A stretch of DNA of 64,000 bases, from NCBI GenBank assembly GCA_023475025.1, contig JAMCWB010000005.1:62001-126000 (forward strand). Direction: 5' to 3'. The notes under the pieces were generated by a model, which did no database searches, was not told where the DNA came from, and was given only the letters and a program-made list of their open reading frames with translations. The stretch's first letter is position 1. Each line of letters starts with the position of its first letter. Below, piece after piece: positions 1-10,691 of this stretch. The position numbers and the translations under genes were made by a program. The DNA is from Gammaproteobacteria bacterium (GTDB lineage: Bacteria; Pseudomonadota; Gammaproteobacteria; Pseudomonadales; Pseudomonadaceae).

Positions 1-143
1 AGTGGGTTCGGGGTGGCCGTACTACTGGAAGAGCTGCTACTGGAAGAACCACTACTGGATAGACAGCCGGTCAAGGCGGCGCTGAGAATGATCGCGGACA
101 GGCTGGTAAGCGCAAATCCGGGCTTGTGAAAGGTTTTTTTCAT
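1..143 (-). CDS. Ser-rich lipoprotein, 5' end only (cut by window start)
   Basis: Reading the minus strand from an ATG at 143 gives 47 codons that run off the window. The start is basic (MKKTFHKPG), followed by a hydrophobic stretch and a lipobox LTGC at about residues 24-27. After the Cys comes a run of serines (SSSGSSSSSSSS) and then TATPNP. The start is supported by an AGGA sequence about 8 bases upstream. This is a lipoprotein signal peptide followed by a flexible Ser linker, the arrangement seen in secreted or surface-tethered enzymes of marine gamma-proteobacteria. The functional domain lies outside the window, so no function can be given. Confidence 0.75.
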   Translation of the reverse strand, partial: MKKTFHKPGFALTSLSAIILSAALTGCLSSSGSSSSSSSSSTATPNP

Positions 144-327
144 TGTTGTCGTCCTGAGCTGTAATACATCGGCAAAGCGTCTTGAGCCAGAAATCATGTT
201 CTGACCTGAGTGGATACACTATGGAAAAAAGCGCCATGAATCCAAGCCCAGACGGGGGATGGCCTTTTGCTGGTTAACCTGTCTACAATGACCAGTTATT
301 TGTTGTCTGCGAGGTTAGCGACTGTCC

Positions 328-1221
328 ATGCTTGACCAGCTCCCGATCAGTTATATCGAACCGGTTTTCCGCCCACCCAGTGAAGCCCATTCACTGATCT
401 TGCCCGTGACCAACGGCTGTTCCTGGAATCAATGTACCTTTTGTGAAATGTACACAGCGCCGCAGAAGAAATTCCGTGCGCGCAAGGAAGAAGAGGTACT
501 GGACGAAATTCGCCGTACTGGCGAGCAGATGATCGTGCAGCGCGTCTTTCTGGCCGACGGCGATGCCATGGTGCTGCCGACCAAGCGCCTGTTGACCATC
601 CTTGAAGCTATTCGTGAGCATATGCCCGAAGTGAATCGGGTGACTTCCTATTGCTTGCCGCGCAACCTCAAGCGCAAATCAGTTGCCGAGTTGCAGGAGC
701 TGCGTGAAGCGGGCCTGGCCATGCTCTATGTAGGCGCCGAATCCGGGGATGATGAGGTGCTGGAGCGGGTCAACAAGGGCGAGACGGCGGCATCGACCAT
801 TGATGCGCTGAACAAGGCTGGTGATGCCGGCATGCTGCGCTCGGTAATGATTCTCAATGGCCTTGGCGGTCGCAGCCTGAGCCGCCAGCACGCACTTAAC
901 TCGGCGGCATTGGCCAACGCCACCCAGCCAGAATACCTGTCTACCCTGGTGGTGAGTTTTCCGCAGGGTATGGAACGCTTTCAGGCCCGTTACCCCGATT
1001 TTGAACCCCTGGCGCAGGACGAGCTCTTTACCGAGATGGCCTGGCTGCTGGACGCACTGGAACTGGACAATACCGTGTTTCGCAGCGACCATGCGTCTAA
1101 CTACCTGGTGCTCAAAGGTGTGCTGGGTGCGGACAAGGCGCGTATGCAGCAGCAGGTGCAAGCCGCACTGGAGTCGCCGTCACGCGCCGGTTTGCGCCCG
1201 GAGTGGATGCGCGGCCTGTAA
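328..1221 (+). CDS. Radical SAM protein (COG1032-like)
   Basis: A 297-residue protein with an N-terminal cysteine cluster GCSWNQCTFC at about residues 31-40, followed by EMY, the expected [4Fe-4S]/S-adenosylmethionine site. The spacing is C-x4-C-x2-C rather than the textbook C-x3-C-x2-C. Later blocks fit a radical SAM barrel: VFLADGDAMVLP (about 73-84), LYVGAESGDDEVL (about 133-145) and ILNGLGG (about 175-181). I recognise the family as the widespread stand-alone radical SAM proteins of Pseudomonas. The substrate is unknown to me. It is followed 21 bases later by a lipoprotein gene, so the two may be cotranscribed. ATG at 328 has GAGG about 13 bases upstream, which is a weak arrangement. Confidence 0.85.
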   Translation: MLDQLPISYIEPVFRPPSEAHSLILPVTNGCSWNQCTFCEMYTAPQKKFRARKEEEVLDEIRRTGEQMIVQRVFLADGDAMVLPTKRLLTILEAIREHMPEVNRVTSYCLPRNLKRKSVAELQELREAGLAMLYVGAESGDDEVLERVNKGETAASTIDALNKAGDAGMLRSVMILNGLGGRSLSRQHALNSAALANATQPEYLSTLVVSFPQGMERFQARYPDFEPLAQDELFTEMAWLLDALELDNTVFRSDHASNYLVLKGVLGADKARMQQQVQAALESPSRAGLRPEWMRGL

Positions 1222-1242
1222 CCTGTAAAGCGAGGAAGGAAG

Positions 1243-1845
1243 ATGAAGCATTGTGCCGTCTTGCTGGTGCTGGTCACCGGACTGCTGCAGGCCTGTGTCA
1301 GTCCGTCTGATATGCAGAAAACCTCGCGCTATTACCTGGGCGATGTCGGCGCGCTTAATCATTACACCATCCATCGGCCGGCCAACTGGACGGTACAGCC
1401 GGATTCCCGGATGTATATTGCCCAAGGGCACTTCCTGCCAGTGGATCACGCCTATGCGCGACCCAATGTGGTCGCAGAAGAAGCCTTTCATGCAGCGGTG
1501 AATGTATTCCCCCGGGTGCGCCGTGCCGCGCAGCCGCTAGGGCTGGAAGAGGCGCTGACCGAGGCGCGTAGCCATCATGCTGATTATCTGCTGTACACGC
1601 GCTTTGCCCGTGCCCGGGATGGCGTCGGCAGTCGTGAGCACTGGGAGGAGTCCGGATCATTCAGGGAGCTGGGTATCGATCGCGCCGTGTTACAAATGAC
1701 CTTGTTTGAAGTCAGCAGCCAACGGCAGGTTGACTATGCTGTGATAGAGGCCCGCGGCGGCTTTTTGCAGTTCTATCGCCAGGCCCCGGAAGATCTGCTG
1801 CGCCGTCCGCTGGATGATTACATGCAGCGCCTGATTGCCCGTTGA
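1243..1845 (+). CDS. DUF4823 family lipoprotein
   Basis: A 200-residue protein with a lipoprotein signal peptide: MKHC start, hydrophobic core, and lipobox LQAC with the modified Cys at residue 18. The residue after Cys is Val, not Asp, so outer-membrane sorting is expected. The rest (YLLYTRFARARD, ALTEARSHHADYLL, RPLDDYMQRL) matches the DUF4823 lipoproteins found upstream of fadBA in Pseudomonas. The blocks around 'EALTEARSHHADYLLY' resemble the way TolB-like or DUF4136-type lipoproteins combine subunits, but the function is unknown. The ribosome site AGGAAGGA sits directly before the ATG. Confidence 0.8.
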   Translation: MKHCAVLLVLVTGLLQACVSPSDMQKTSRYYLGDVGALNHYTIHRPANWTVQPDSRMYIAQGHFLPVDHAYARPNVVAEEAFHAAVNVFPRVRRAAQPLGLEEALTEARSHHADYLLYTRFARARDGVGSREHWEESGSFRELGIDRAVLQMTLFEVSSQRQVDYAVIEARGGFLQFYRQAPEDLLRRPLDDYMQRLIAR

Positions 1846-1872
1846 ACAGCGCTGCCGCAACAAGGAATTTGT

Positions 1873-2454
1873 ATGAAGCGATCACCACCGCATCAGTCCC
1901 TGCTGGACAGCCTCCCGCAGGGTGAAAGTGACACGCGCCGCGAGCCATCCCCGGTACATCTGTGGAATCCGCCGCTGAGCGGAGAAATGGATATGCAGAT
2001 CACACGGGATGGTACCTGGTATCACGAAGGTGATCTGATCAAGCGTAAACCCCTGGTCCAATTGTTTGCCGGTATCCTCAAGTATGACGCCGAGGAGCAG
2101 CGCTACTATCTGGTAACTCCGGTCGAGCGTTGGGGTATCAGGGTGGACGATGCTCCCTTTGTGGCAACCCGGTTGCAGACATTAGGTACCGGTAAAGAGC
2201 AGCGTCTGACCTTCATCACCAATCTGGATGACGAAGTGGTGGCGGATGCGCAGCACCCAATCCGGGTTCTGGTAGACGCTGACACCGAGGAGCCGTCACC
2301 CTATGTTTTGCTGCGCGGCAACCTTGAGGCCCTGATTCACCGCAACGTGTTTTACCAGCTGGTGGAGTTGGCCGTCACTGATACAGTAGATGGCATTGAA
2401 CGTACCGGTGTATGGAGTTGCGGGCAGTTCTTCCCGATTGATGGCGAGGGCTGA
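1873..2454 (+). CDS. DUF1285 domain protein
   Basis: A 193-residue soluble protein with no signal peptide. The central part (ITRDGTWYHEGDLIKRKPLVQLF, then LKYDAEEQRYYLVTPVERWGI) is the diagnostic start of the DUF1285 fold, whose known structures are small beta-rich domains of unknown role. The C-terminus (YVLLRGNLEALIHRNVFYQLVE) is also typical of the family. The gene starts 28 bases after the DUF4823 gene, with AAGGAA before the ATG, and probably shares its transcript. The order DUF1285-DUF4823 region-fadB is conserved in Pseudomonas. No function can be assigned. Confidence 0.85.
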   Translation: MKRSPPHQSLLDSLPQGESDTRREPSPVHLWNPPLSGEMDMQITRDGTWYHEGDLIKRKPLVQLFAGILKYDAEEQRYYLVTPVERWGIRVDDAPFVATRLQTLGTGKEQRLTFITNLDDEVVADAQHPIRVLVDADTEEPSPYVLLRGNLEALIHRNVFYQLVELAVTDTVDGIERTGVWSCGQFFPIDGEG

Positions 2455-2462
2455 CAGCCTGC

Positions 2463-2915
2463 TCACTTTTTCGACGGCTTGTCCTTTTTGCCCAGGCGCA
2501 CCGCAATCACATCACAGGGTGCGCCGTGCAGGACATCGTTGGCGGTAGAGCCAAGCAGCAGTGCCAGGCCATGTCGGCCATGACTTCCCACTACAATCAG
2601 ATCACAGGCTCGCTCTTCGGCAACCCGGTGAATTTCCTGTCGCGGGTGACCAAAGGCGATCTGAAGCTGGTCGTCAGGCAGTGCATAGTCAGCAGCAAAG
2701 AGCTGCATCTTTTCTCTTGCCTGCTCGAATTGTTGCTGCTGCAACATCGACAGGTCCATAGGTACATCCCCGCCATAGGCCATGGCCAGCGGCTCGACAA
2801 CATGTAGCAAAGTGAGCTTGGCGTCGAGTGCCTTGGCCAGCGCGACCGCGTGATCGGCAACACCACGGCACTCCTCGATCAGGTCAACGGCCACGAGTAC
2901 ATGGTTATAGAGCAT
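2463..2915 (-). CDS. Universal stress protein (UspA family)
   Basis: A 150-residue single-domain Usp protein. It opens with YNHVLVAVDLIEEC, the first beta strand with the nucleotide-contacting Asp. It ends with the ATP-binding signature GSHGRHGLALLLGSTANDVLHGAPCDVIAVR, close to the family pattern G-2x-G-9x-G(S/T), so it is probably of the ATP-binding type. Family members act in the cytoplasm during growth arrest and stress. It is convergent with the DUF1285 gene (8 bases between stops) and divergent from fadB, across a 438-base gap. ATG at 2915 has AGGGG shortly upstream. Confidence 0.9.
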   Translation of the reverse strand: MLYNHVLVAVDLIEECRGVADHAVALAKALDAKLTLLHVVEPLAMAYGGDVPMDLSMLQQQQFEQAREKMQLFAADYALPDDQLQIAFGHPRQEIHRVAEERACDLIVVGSHGRHGLALLLGSTANDVLHGAPCDVIAVRLGKKDKPSKK

Positions 2916-3353
2916 GGGATCCCCTGGATACTATTGTTTTGCTCGATAGTAGCAGTAACCTTGCTGTCGTCCAGCGCTTTTTCGCGGCATGCTGCCCTGC
3001 GAAACTGTAGGGTCACTTTTCGTCGAAAAGGTTTTTTGTTGTTGCTGTTTTACTCCTTCATGGTCAGGTATGACCTTTTAATTGTTTTATAACTTATTGA
3101 TATTTAAAGATAGGCCCTCTTGTGCCGTTAATGGTCTAGACTGGCTGATCACATTGCTTACACCTGCGCAGATTGACAAGTTAGGCGTTTTCGCAGAAGG
3201 TGTGCGCACCCGAATCAAACAAGTGTATGAATTGCGTCGGTAAAAACCGCGCAATCCCTAACTCGGGACGTTCATGACACTGGCGGTAATGCCTGAACAA
3301 GGGCAGGCCACCAGATGTTTTCTCATGTGCTTTCACAGCGTGGAGATCAGTTG
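2916..3353. promoter_or_regulatory. Divergent intergenic region usp/fadB
   Basis: This 438-base gap holds no credible gene. It contains an AT-rich stretch at about 3077-3112, an inverted repeat GGTCA-N4-TGACC at 3062-3075, a near-palindrome CTTTTCG-T-CGAAAAG at 3016-3030, and a PsrA-like site (listed separately). A TTGACA hexamer at 3173-3178 could be a -35 box, but I see no good -10 at 16-18 bases. Promoters for both genes must lie here, though I cannot place them. Confidence 0.5.
3216..3229. promoter_or_regulatory. Candidate PsrA operator upstream of fadBA
   Basis: The sequence CAAAC-AAGT-GTATG fits the published PsrA motif (G/C)AAAC-N2-4-GTTT(G/C) with one mismatch in the right half. It lies about 125 bases before the fadB start. 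PsrA is known to control fadBA5 in P. aeruginosa, and psrA itself is encoded 9 kb away in this window with a perfect operator. Binding here is inferred from sequence only. Confidence 0.4.
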
Positions 3354-5501
3354 ATGATTTACGAAGGTAAAGCCATCACGGTTCAGGCCCTCGAAGACGG
3401 CATCGTCGAACTCAAGTTCGACCTGCAGGGCGAGTCGGTCAACAAGTTCAACCGGGCCACTATGGCCGAATTTCAGGCAGCCGTTGAAGCCATTCAGGGC
3501 GACAGCAGCATCAAGGGCGTCGTAGTCACTTCCGGTAAGGATGTGTTCATCGTCGGCGCTGACATCACCGAATTCGTTGGCACCTTCCAACTGCCAGAGG
3601 AAGACCTGGTTGCCGGTAACCTCGAAGCCAACAAGGTGTTCAACGCCTTTGAAGACCTGAAGGTCCCCACGGTTGCCGCCATCAATGGCATGGCACTGGG
3701 CGGTGGTTTTGAAATGTGTCTGGCCTGTGACTACCGTGTCATGTCCAGCGCTGCCAAGGTCGGTCTGCCGGAAGTCAAGCTGGGTATCTACCCGGGCTTC
3801 GGCGGTACCGTACGTATGCCGCGTGTGATCGGTGTCGATAACGCCATCGAGTGGATCTGTGCCGGTGCCGAACAGCGTGCCGACAAGGCGCTGAAAGTCG
3901 GTGCTGTGGATGCTGTGGTCGAGCCGGCCAAGCTGAAAGACGCTGCTGTGGCGACCGTCAAACGCGCCATCGCCGGTGAGCTGGACTTCCTGGCCAAGCG
4001 TCAGCCTAAGCTGGAAAAGGTCAAGCTGAACACCATCGAGCAGATGATGGCCTTCGAAACCTCCAAGGGTTTCATCGCCGGTCAGGCGGGCCCGAACTAC
4101 CCGGCGCCGCTGGAAGCCGTCAAGACCATCCAGAAAGCCGCCAACCATGGCCGTGAAAAAGCCCTGGAAGTGGAAGCTGCCGGTTTTGCCAAGCTGGCGA
4201 AGACCACTGTAGCGCAGGCGCTGGTCGGTCTGTTCCTGAACGATACCGAGCTCAAGCGCAAGGCCAAGCAGTATGACAAGCAGGCCGCTGACGTGAATCT
4301 GTCAGCTGTTCTGGGTGCCGGCATCATGGGTGGTGGTATCGCCTATCAGTCTGCGGTCAAGGGCACGCCTATCCTGATGAAGGATATCCGTGAAGAGGGT
4401 ATCCAGCTGGGTCTGGATGAAGCCTCCAAGCTGCTCGGCAAGCGCGTGGCCAAGGGCCGCATGAAGCCGGAGCAGATGGCGCAGGCGCTGAATGCCATTC
4501 GCCCGACCATGTCCTACGGTGATTTCGGCAACGTTGATATCGTGGTTGAAGCCGTCGTCGAGAACCCCAAGGTCAAGCACGCGGTGCTGGCTGAAGTGGA
4601 AGGTCACGTGAAGGACGATGCCATCATCGCTTCCAACACCTCGACCATCTCCATCACCTATCTGGCCCAGGCGCTCAAGCGTCCGGAAAACTTCGTCGGC
4701 ATGCACTTCTTCAACCCGGTACACATGATGCCGCTGGTGGAAGTCATCCGTGGTGAGAAGTCCAGCGAGAAAGCCGTTGCTACTACCGTTGCCTACGCGA
4801 AGAAAATGGGCAAGACGCCGATCGTGGTCAATGACTGCCCCGGCTTCCTGGTCAACCGCGTGCTGTTCCCGTACTTCGGTGGCTTTGCTCGCCTGTTGGG
4901 CATGGGTGCTGACTTCCAGCGTGTTGACAAGCTGATGGAAAAATTCGGCTGGCCGATGGGTCCGGCGTACCTGATGGATGTCGTCGGTATGGACACTGGC
5001 CACCATGGCCGTGACGTCATGGCTGAAGGTTACCCCGACCGTATGGCGGACAAGACCCGTACTGCTGTTGACGTTATGTATGACGCTAACCGTCTGGGTC
5101 AGAAGACCGGCAAGGGCTTCTACGCCTACGAGATGGACAAGAAGGGCAAGCCGAAGAAAGTGGTTGATCCCGAGGCTTACGAACTGCTGAAGCCGATCGT
5201 GCTCGAGCAGCGTGAGTTCACCGATGAGGAAATCGTCGAGATCATGATGGTGCCGCTGTGCCTGGAAACTGTACGTTGCCTGGAAGATGGCATCGTTGAG
5301 TCCGCCGCCGACGCTGACATGGGTCTGATCTACGGTATCGGCTTCCCGCCCTTCCGTGGTGGTGCCCTGCGCTACATCGACACCCTGGGTGTGGCTGAAT
5401 TCGTCGCCATGGCCGACAAGTACGCTGAGTTCGGCGCCATGTACCACCCAACCGACAAGTTGCGTGAAATGGCCAAGAACGGTCAGAAATTCTTCGGTTA
5501 A
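3354..5501 (+). CDS. fadB: Fatty acid oxidation complex alpha subunit
   Basis: A 715-residue multifunctional enzyme: enoyl-CoA hydratase/isomerase in the N-terminal third and 3-hydroxyacyl-CoA dehydrogenase in the rest. The crotonase part shows GADITEF (about 68-74), the oxyanion-hole region [10 protein letters not shown] (111-120) and a second glutamate in GLPE (E140), matching the two catalytic Glu of the family. The dehydrogenase part has the NAD site LGAGIMGGG (about 319-327) and the catalytic His in HFFNP (H451). With FadA it forms the cytoplasmic alpha2beta2 beta-oxidation complex. ATG at 3354 was preferred over an in-frame ATG at 3315 because GGAGA lies 7 bases upstream and family members begin MIYEGKAIT. 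Gene order fadB-fadA is an operon with a 30-base gap. Confidence 0.97.
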   Translation: MIYEGKAITVQALEDGIVELKFDLQGESVNKFNRATMAEFQAAVEAIQGDSSIKGVVVTSGKDVFIVGADITEFVGTFQLPEEDLVAGNLEANKVFNAFEDLKVPTVAAINGMALGGGFEMCLACDYRVMSSAAKVGLPEVKLGIYPGFGGTVRMPRVIGVDNAIEWICAGAEQRADKALKVGAVDAVVEPAKLKDAAVATVKRAIAGELDFLAKRQPKLEKVKLNTIEQMMAFETSKGFIAGQAGPNYPAPLEAVKTIQKAANHGREKALEVEAAGFAKLAKTTVAQALVGLFLNDTELKRKAKQYDKQAADVNLSAVLGAGIMGGGIAYQSAVKGTPILMKDIREEGIQLGLDEASKLLGKRVAKGRMKPEQMAQALNAIRPTMSYGDFGNVDIVVEAVVENPKVKHAVLAEVEGHVKDDAIIASNTSTISITYLAQALKRPENFVGMHFFNPVHMMPLVEVIRGEKSSEKAVATTVAYAKKMGKTPIVVNDCPGFLVNRVLFPYFGGFARLLGMGADFQRVDKLMEKFGWPMGPAYLMDVVGMDTGHHGRDVMAEGYPDRMADKTRTAVDVMYDANRLGQKTGKGFYAYEMDKKGKPKKVVDPEAYELLKPIVLEQREFTDEEIVEIMMVPLCLETVRCLEDGIVESAADADMGLIYGIGFPPFRGGALRYIDTLGVAEFVAMADKYAEFGAMYHPTDKLREMAKNGQKFFG

Positions 5502-6707
<1,206 letters not shown>

Positions 6708-6721
6708 AGCAGTAGTGGTTG

Positions 6722-6752
6722 AAAAAAGCCGGGGCTGAGCCCCGGCTTTTTT
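6722..6752 (+). terminator. Rho-independent terminator after fadA
   Basis: A GC-rich perfect stem, AAGCCGGGG then loop CTGAG then CCCCGGCTT, ends in a run of T residues. It starts about 15 bases after the fadA stop and ends the fadBA transcript. The A-run on its left side could let it work on both strands. Confidence 0.92.
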
Positions 6753-6829
6753 ATGCTTGATAGCTGACAAGTGCAGCGCTTATCAAAACAGTCATCTAGA
6801 GTGTGGACACAAGCCACTGAGGAATTGAC

Positions 6830-7066
6830 ATGCGCAGTAATGATGCCAGCTTGTTGCGTCCAGGATTGTACCGGCACTATAAAGGGCAGGATTATGCAGT
6901 AATCGGCGTCGCACGCCATTCCGAAACCGAAGAACAACTGGTGGTCTATCGTACCCTGTATGGCAATTTTGACCTCTGGGTACGGCCACTGAGCATGTTC
7001 ACCGAACAGGTTGAAGTGGACGGTGAATGGTTGTCACGCTTTACCTTTGTCCGCGAAGACGTGTAG
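6830..7066 (+). CDS. DUF1653 domain protein
   Basis: A 78-residue protein with the compact DUF1653 pattern: LRPGLYRHYKGQDYAVIGVARHSETEE, then LVVYRTLYGN, then LWVRPLSMFTEQV. These are small beta-barrel proteins, standing alone here, with no signal peptide and unknown function. GAGGAATTGAC precedes the ATG. It lies between the fadA terminator and topA as in other Pseudomonas genomes. Confidence 0.9.
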   Translation: MRSNDASLLRPGLYRHYKGQDYAVIGVARHSETEEQLVVYRTLYGNFDLWVRPLSMFTEQVEVDGEWLSRFTFVREDV

Positions 7067-7163
7067 GCTCTGGCCCTTCTGCCTTGCTGCACACGCTTGT
7101 AGCGCGGGTCTTCTGGCCTGAACCGGCCACTTCGAATTGATTGCGTCAGGAAAATAGTTACTC

Positions 7164-9830
7164 ATGGGAAAAGCACTGGTCATTGTGGAGTCACCGGCCA
7201 AGGCCAAGACGATCAACAAGTATCTTGGTAACGATTTTGTGGTCAAATCCAGTATCGGCCACATCCGCGATCTGCCCACCAGCGGCAGCAGCAAGACCGA
7301 GAGGAAGCCCAAGGGTGGCCGTAAGGCCGCATCAGCGCCTGAGGTCGACAAGAAGACCAAGGCACGCATGCAACTGGTCAACCGCATGGGCGTGGACCCT
7401 GAGAACGGTTGGGTGGCACGTTACGAAATCCTGCCGGGCAAGGAAAAGGTGATCGACGAGCTGCGCCGCCTGGCCAAGGATGCCGACACCGTTTATCTGG
7501 CGACGGATTTGGACCGCGAAGGGGAAGCCATTGCCTGGCACCTGCGCGAATCCATTGGTGGCGATGAAAGCCGCTACAAGCGGGTGGTGTTCAACGAAAT
7601 TACCAAGAAAGCCATTCAGGAGGCCTTCTCCAGACCGGGCGAGCTGGATCTTAATCGCGTTAATGCCCAGCAGGCCCGGCGTTTTCTCGACCGCGTTGTC
7701 GGCTATATGGTCTCGCCCTTGCTGTGGCAAAAAATCGCCCGTGGCCTGTCCGCTGGCCGGGTGCAGTCTGTGGCGGTCAAGCTGATTGTTGATCGTGAGC
7801 GCGAAATCCGTGCCTTTATTCCGGAAGAGTTCTGGGAAGTGCATGCCGGCCTGAGTACGCCCAAGGGTGAGGCAGTTCGTTTTCAGGTGGTCAAGCAGCA
7901 GGGCGAGAACTTCCGTCCGGTCAGCAAGGCGCAGACTGATGCTGCCCTGTCGCTGCTGGAGCAGGCGCGCTATGACGTCATCAAGCGCGAGGACAAACCA
8001 ACCAGCAGTCGTCCCAACGCACCCTTTATCACCTCGACCCTGCAGCAGGCTGCCAGTACCCGCCTGGGTTTCAGTGTGAAAAAAACCATGATGATAGCCC
8101 AGCGTCTGTATGAGGCTGGTTACATCACCTACATGCGGACTGACTCGACCAACCTGTCGGCCGATGCCATCGAGATGGCGCGTACCTACATTGAAAAGAA
8201 CTACGGGCCCAGGTATCTGCCCGAGAAGCCCAACTTTTACAGTAGCAAGGAAGGCGCCCAGGAAGCTCACGAGGCGATTCGCCCGTCGGATGCCAAGATA
8301 CGTACCGCTGACCTGAAAGGTATGGAACGTGATGCTGAGCGTCTCTACGAGTTGATCTGGCGACAGTTCCTGGCCTGTCAGATGACCCCGGCCAAGTATT
8401 TGTCGACCCTGATCACCGTTCAGGCCGGTGATTTCGAGCTGCGTGCCAAAGGGCGTATCCTGCAGTTTGACGGTTACACCAAGGCCATGCCCCCACAAGG
8501 CAAGGGTGGCGAAGACGAGGTGCTGCCAGACATTCAGGTCAAAGACAAACTGGGTCTGGAAAAACTCGATCCCAAACAGCACTTTACCAAGCCACCGGCC
8601 CGTTACTCCGAGGCCAGCCTGGTCAAAGAGCTGGAAAAGCGCGGCATTGGCCGCCCGTCGACCTATGCGTCCATTATTTCAACCATTCAGGATCGTGGTT
8701 ATGTGACCCTCAACAGTCGGCGTTTCTACGCCGAGAAAATGGGTGACATCGTTACCGACCGCCTGAGTGAAAGCTTCCCCAATCTGATGGACTACAGCTT
8801 TACCGCCACCATGGAGGAATCACTCGATGAAGTGGCTGAAGGGCAGGTGGTCTGGAAACGGGTACTGGATGATTTTTACCAGGACTTCAGCAAGAAACTG
8901 GCTATTGCCGAATCGTCCAATGACGAGCAGGGCATGCGGGCCAATCAGCCAACTCTGACTGATATTGCCTGCCATGAGTGTGGCCGTCCAATGATGATCC
9001 GTACCGCCTCGACCGGGGTATTCCTCGGTTGTTCCGGGTATCAGTTGCCGCCCAAGGAACGCTGCAAGGCAACCGTTAACCTGGTGCCGGGCAATGAGGT
9101 GGCGGATGACGACGAAGAAGGCGAGTCCCGCGTGCTGCGTAGCCGCCGTCGTTGCCCGATCTGCGATACCGCGATGGACAGCTACCTGGTTGACGAGAAG
9201 CGCAAATTGCACGTGTGTGGTAACAACCCGGACTGCAACGGTTTCGAAATCGAAAGCGGCCAGTTCAAGATCAAGGGTTATGATGGTCCGGTACTGGAAT
9301 GCGACAAGTGCGGCAGTGAAATGCAGCTCAAGACCGGTCGTTTCGGCAAGTATTTCGGCTGCACCAACAGCAGCTGTAAAAATACCCGCAAACTGCTGAA
9401 AAGTGGAGAGGCTGCACCGCCAAAAATGGACCCTGTGCTGATGCCCGAGCTCAAGTGTGAAAAGGTGGATGATGTCTACGTACTGCGTGATGGTGCTTCC
9501 GGTATGTTTCTGGCGGCCAGTCAGTTCCCGAAAAACCGTGAGACCCGTGCGCCGCTGGTGAGTGAGCTGATTCCGCATCAGGGCGAGATTGATCCCAAGT
9601 ATCACTACTTGCTTGATGCACCGCGCAAGGATCCGGAGGGTAATCCTAGTGTGATCCGCTTCAGTCGCAAGACCAAAGAGCAGTACGTGCAAAGCGAGAT
9701 TGAAGGCAAGCCAACTGGCTGGAAGGCTTTCTTTGACGGCAAGCGCTGGGTTGAAGATGGCAGCCCCAAAGGCAGTGCGAAAGCGCCTGCGAAGGGCAAA
9801 AAACCGGCCGCCAAGAAAGCCAGGAGCTGA
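7164..9830 (+). CDS. topA: DNA topoisomerase I
   Basis: An 888-residue type IA topoisomerase that relaxes negative supercoils. The TOPRIM domain opens with [15 protein letters not shown] and contains the acidic triad [16 protein letters not shown] near residues 112-127. The nucleophilic Tyr is Y323 in [10 protein letters not shown]. Three C-terminal zinc ribbons are visible, starting with CHECGRP, CPICDTA and CDKCGSE, followed by zinc-free repeats and a Lys/Ala-rich tail ending [10 protein letters not shown]. The length is close to that of E. coli TopA (865). CAGGAAAA lies before the ATG. A DUF6586 gene begins 8 bases after the stop. Confidence 0.98.
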   Translation: MGKALVIVESPAKAKTINKYLGNDFVVKSSIGHIRDLPTSGSSKTERKPKGGRKAASAPEVDKKTKARMQLVNRMGVDPENGWVARYEILPGKEKVIDELRRLAKDADTVYLATDLDREGEAIAWHLRESIGGDESRYKRVVFNEITKKAIQEAFSRPGELDLNRVNAQQARRFLDRVVGYMVSPLLWQKIARGLSAGRVQSVAVKLIVDREREIRAFIPEEFWEVHAGLSTPKGEAVRFQVVKQQGENFRPVSKAQTDAALSLLEQARYDVIKREDKPTSSRPNAPFITSTLQQAASTRLGFSVKKTMMIAQRLYEAGYITYMRTDSTNLSADAIEMARTYIEKNYGPRYLPEKPNFYSSKEGAQEAHEAIRPSDAKIRTADLKGMERDAERLYELIWRQFLACQMTPAKYLSTLITVQAGDFELRAKGRILQFDGYTKAMPPQGKGGEDEVLPDIQVKDKLGLEKLDPKQHFTKPPARYSEASLVKELEKRGIGRPSTYASIISTIQDRGYVTLNSRRFYAEKMGDIVTDRLSESFPNLMDYSFTATMEESLDEVAEGQVVWKRVLDDFYQDFSKKLAIAESSNDEQGMRANQPTLTDIACHECGRPMMIRTASTGVFLGCSGYQLPPKERCKATVNLVPGNEVADDDEEGESRVLRSRRRCPICDTAMDSYLVDEKRKLHVCGNNPDCNGFEIESGQFKIKGYDGPVLECDKCGSEMQLKTGRFGKYFGCTNSSCKNTRKLLKSGEAAPPKMDPVLMPELKCEKVDDVYVLRDGASGMFLAASQFPKNRETRAPLVSELIPHQGEIDPKYHYLLDAPRKDPEGNPSVIRFSRKTKEQYVQSEIEGKPTGWKAFFDGKRWVEDGSPKGSAKAPAKGKKPAAKKARS

Positions 9831-9838
9831 TTGCGGCC

Positions 9839-10342
9839 ATGGCCAATGAAGCCTATACCCGCACTAATCAGTCGCTGCACTTTGCTGCGACTGCCCTGGC
9901 GGGCTGGCATCAGGCAGAGGCTTCGGCTGCATTGGATGCGCGCACTCAGGCGCGCTATCAGTCTGAGACCTGCCTGTTTCATCTGTATCGTGGCGTACTG
10001 GCGCTGATCCATGAGGTGGCGGATTTTTATCGCTGGCCGCTGCTGGACACCCGTGATGTCGGGACGCTGCTGAGGGATGAACGCCTGGCCGGTTTTCCCG
10101 GTCCGGAATTGGGCGAGTTGCAGCAACTGGCAAAGCGTCCGGATGACTGGCTGGTGCCGCTGCTGCAGGCCTGGCAGAGCTTGTTGTCACCCCCGGTTGT
10201 GGATAGCCAGCAAGCAGCTGCCGAACTGATAGTGCGTGTCGGTGGCCAGCCGGCGGTATGGTCAGTTGAGCGTGCGGAAGCGGCACTGCAGGGGCTCAGG
10301 GGGCTGATTGAGCGTCAGCGAGGGCTGATGCAGGAGTGGTAA
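9839..10342 (+). CDS. DUF6586 family protein downstream of topA
   Basis: A 167-residue, probably all-alpha cytoplasmic protein. It has no signal peptide and no recognised catalytic motif. The sequence YTRTNQSLHFAATAL at the N-terminus and YQSETCLFHLYRGVLALIHEVADFY in the middle match the protein conserved between topA and sulA in Pseudomonas (PA3010-like). It follows topA by 8 bases and probably shares its transcript, using the AGGAG located inside the topA stop region. Function unknown. Confidence 0.8.
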   Translation: MANEAYTRTNQSLHFAATALAGWHQAEASAALDARTQARYQSETCLFHLYRGVLALIHEVADFYRWPLLDTRDVGTLLRDERLAGFPGPELGELQQLAKRPDDWLVPLLQAWQSLLSPPVVDSQQAAAELIVRVGGQPAVWSVERAEAALQGLRGLIERQRGLMQEW

Positions 10343-10402
10343 GCGTCTGCGGGGCGGTAGTGGCTGTGTTACAATGCCCGCGAACTGCTCGGAGACCACG
10401 CA

Positions 10403-10636
10403 ATGCCTTCACCTTTTCTCGAAATAGTCGAACTGTCCGACGGCCGCGTAGCCTTGCGTCGCTCCGATGACGATGGCGAGCCTTTGCTGGTCATCGAGTT
10501 TTCGGTTGATGCGCAGGATTATCTGCAAGGCCAATACATTGAGGTGGCCAAAGCCATGATCAGCGCCGGCATGCAAATGGCTGGTCAGGTCATCGAAGAA
10601 GATGAGCTGCTGCCCGAAGAGCGTGTTTTGCACTGA
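10403..10636 (+). CDS. Conserved small acidic protein
   Basis: A 77-residue acidic protein (VELSDGRVALRRSDDDGEPLLVIEFS ... VAKAMISAGMQMAGQVIEEDE). It is conserved at this locus in Pseudomonas (PA3009-like) and has no known function. GGAGA lies before the ATG and a hairpin follows the stop. No membrane segment or signal is present. A mixed beta then alpha pattern is likely. Confidence 0.8.
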   Translation: MPSPFLEIVELSDGRVALRRSDDDGEPLLVIEFSVDAQDYLQGQYIEVAKAMISAGMQMAGQVIEEDELLPEERVLH

Positions 10637-10647
10637 TCACCGAGATT

Positions 10648-10670
10648 AACGCCGGCGCTCTGCCGGCGTT
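10648..10670. terminator. Hairpin terminator between convergent genes
   Basis: A perfect nine-base stem, AACGCCGGC-GCTCT-GCCGGCGTT, follows the small acidic protein gene and precedes the 3' end of sulA on the other strand. The T-tract is weak (CATTTATT), but the position between two converging genes supports a terminator role for both. Confidence 0.75.
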
Positions 10671-10691
10671 CATTTATTACTGCTGCCCGTT

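Noticed and set aside
3150-3168. Possible sigma-54 promoter upstream of fadB (TGGC ... TTGC)
   Set aside because: The spacing between GG and GC is 11 bases, not the required 10, and the -24 element is incomplete.
3315-3353. Upstream ATG for fadB at 3315
   Set aside because: It lacks a ribosome site and adds 13 residues not found in the family; ATG at 3354 has GGAGA and the canonical MIYEGKAIT start.
4302-5447. Antisense frame of 381 codons opposite fadB
   Set aside because: Shadow frame with His/Val-rich translation; fadB motifs are complete on the plus strand.
7332-8582. Antisense frame of 416 codons opposite topA
   Set aside because: Same type of shadow frame; topA is certain on the plus strand.
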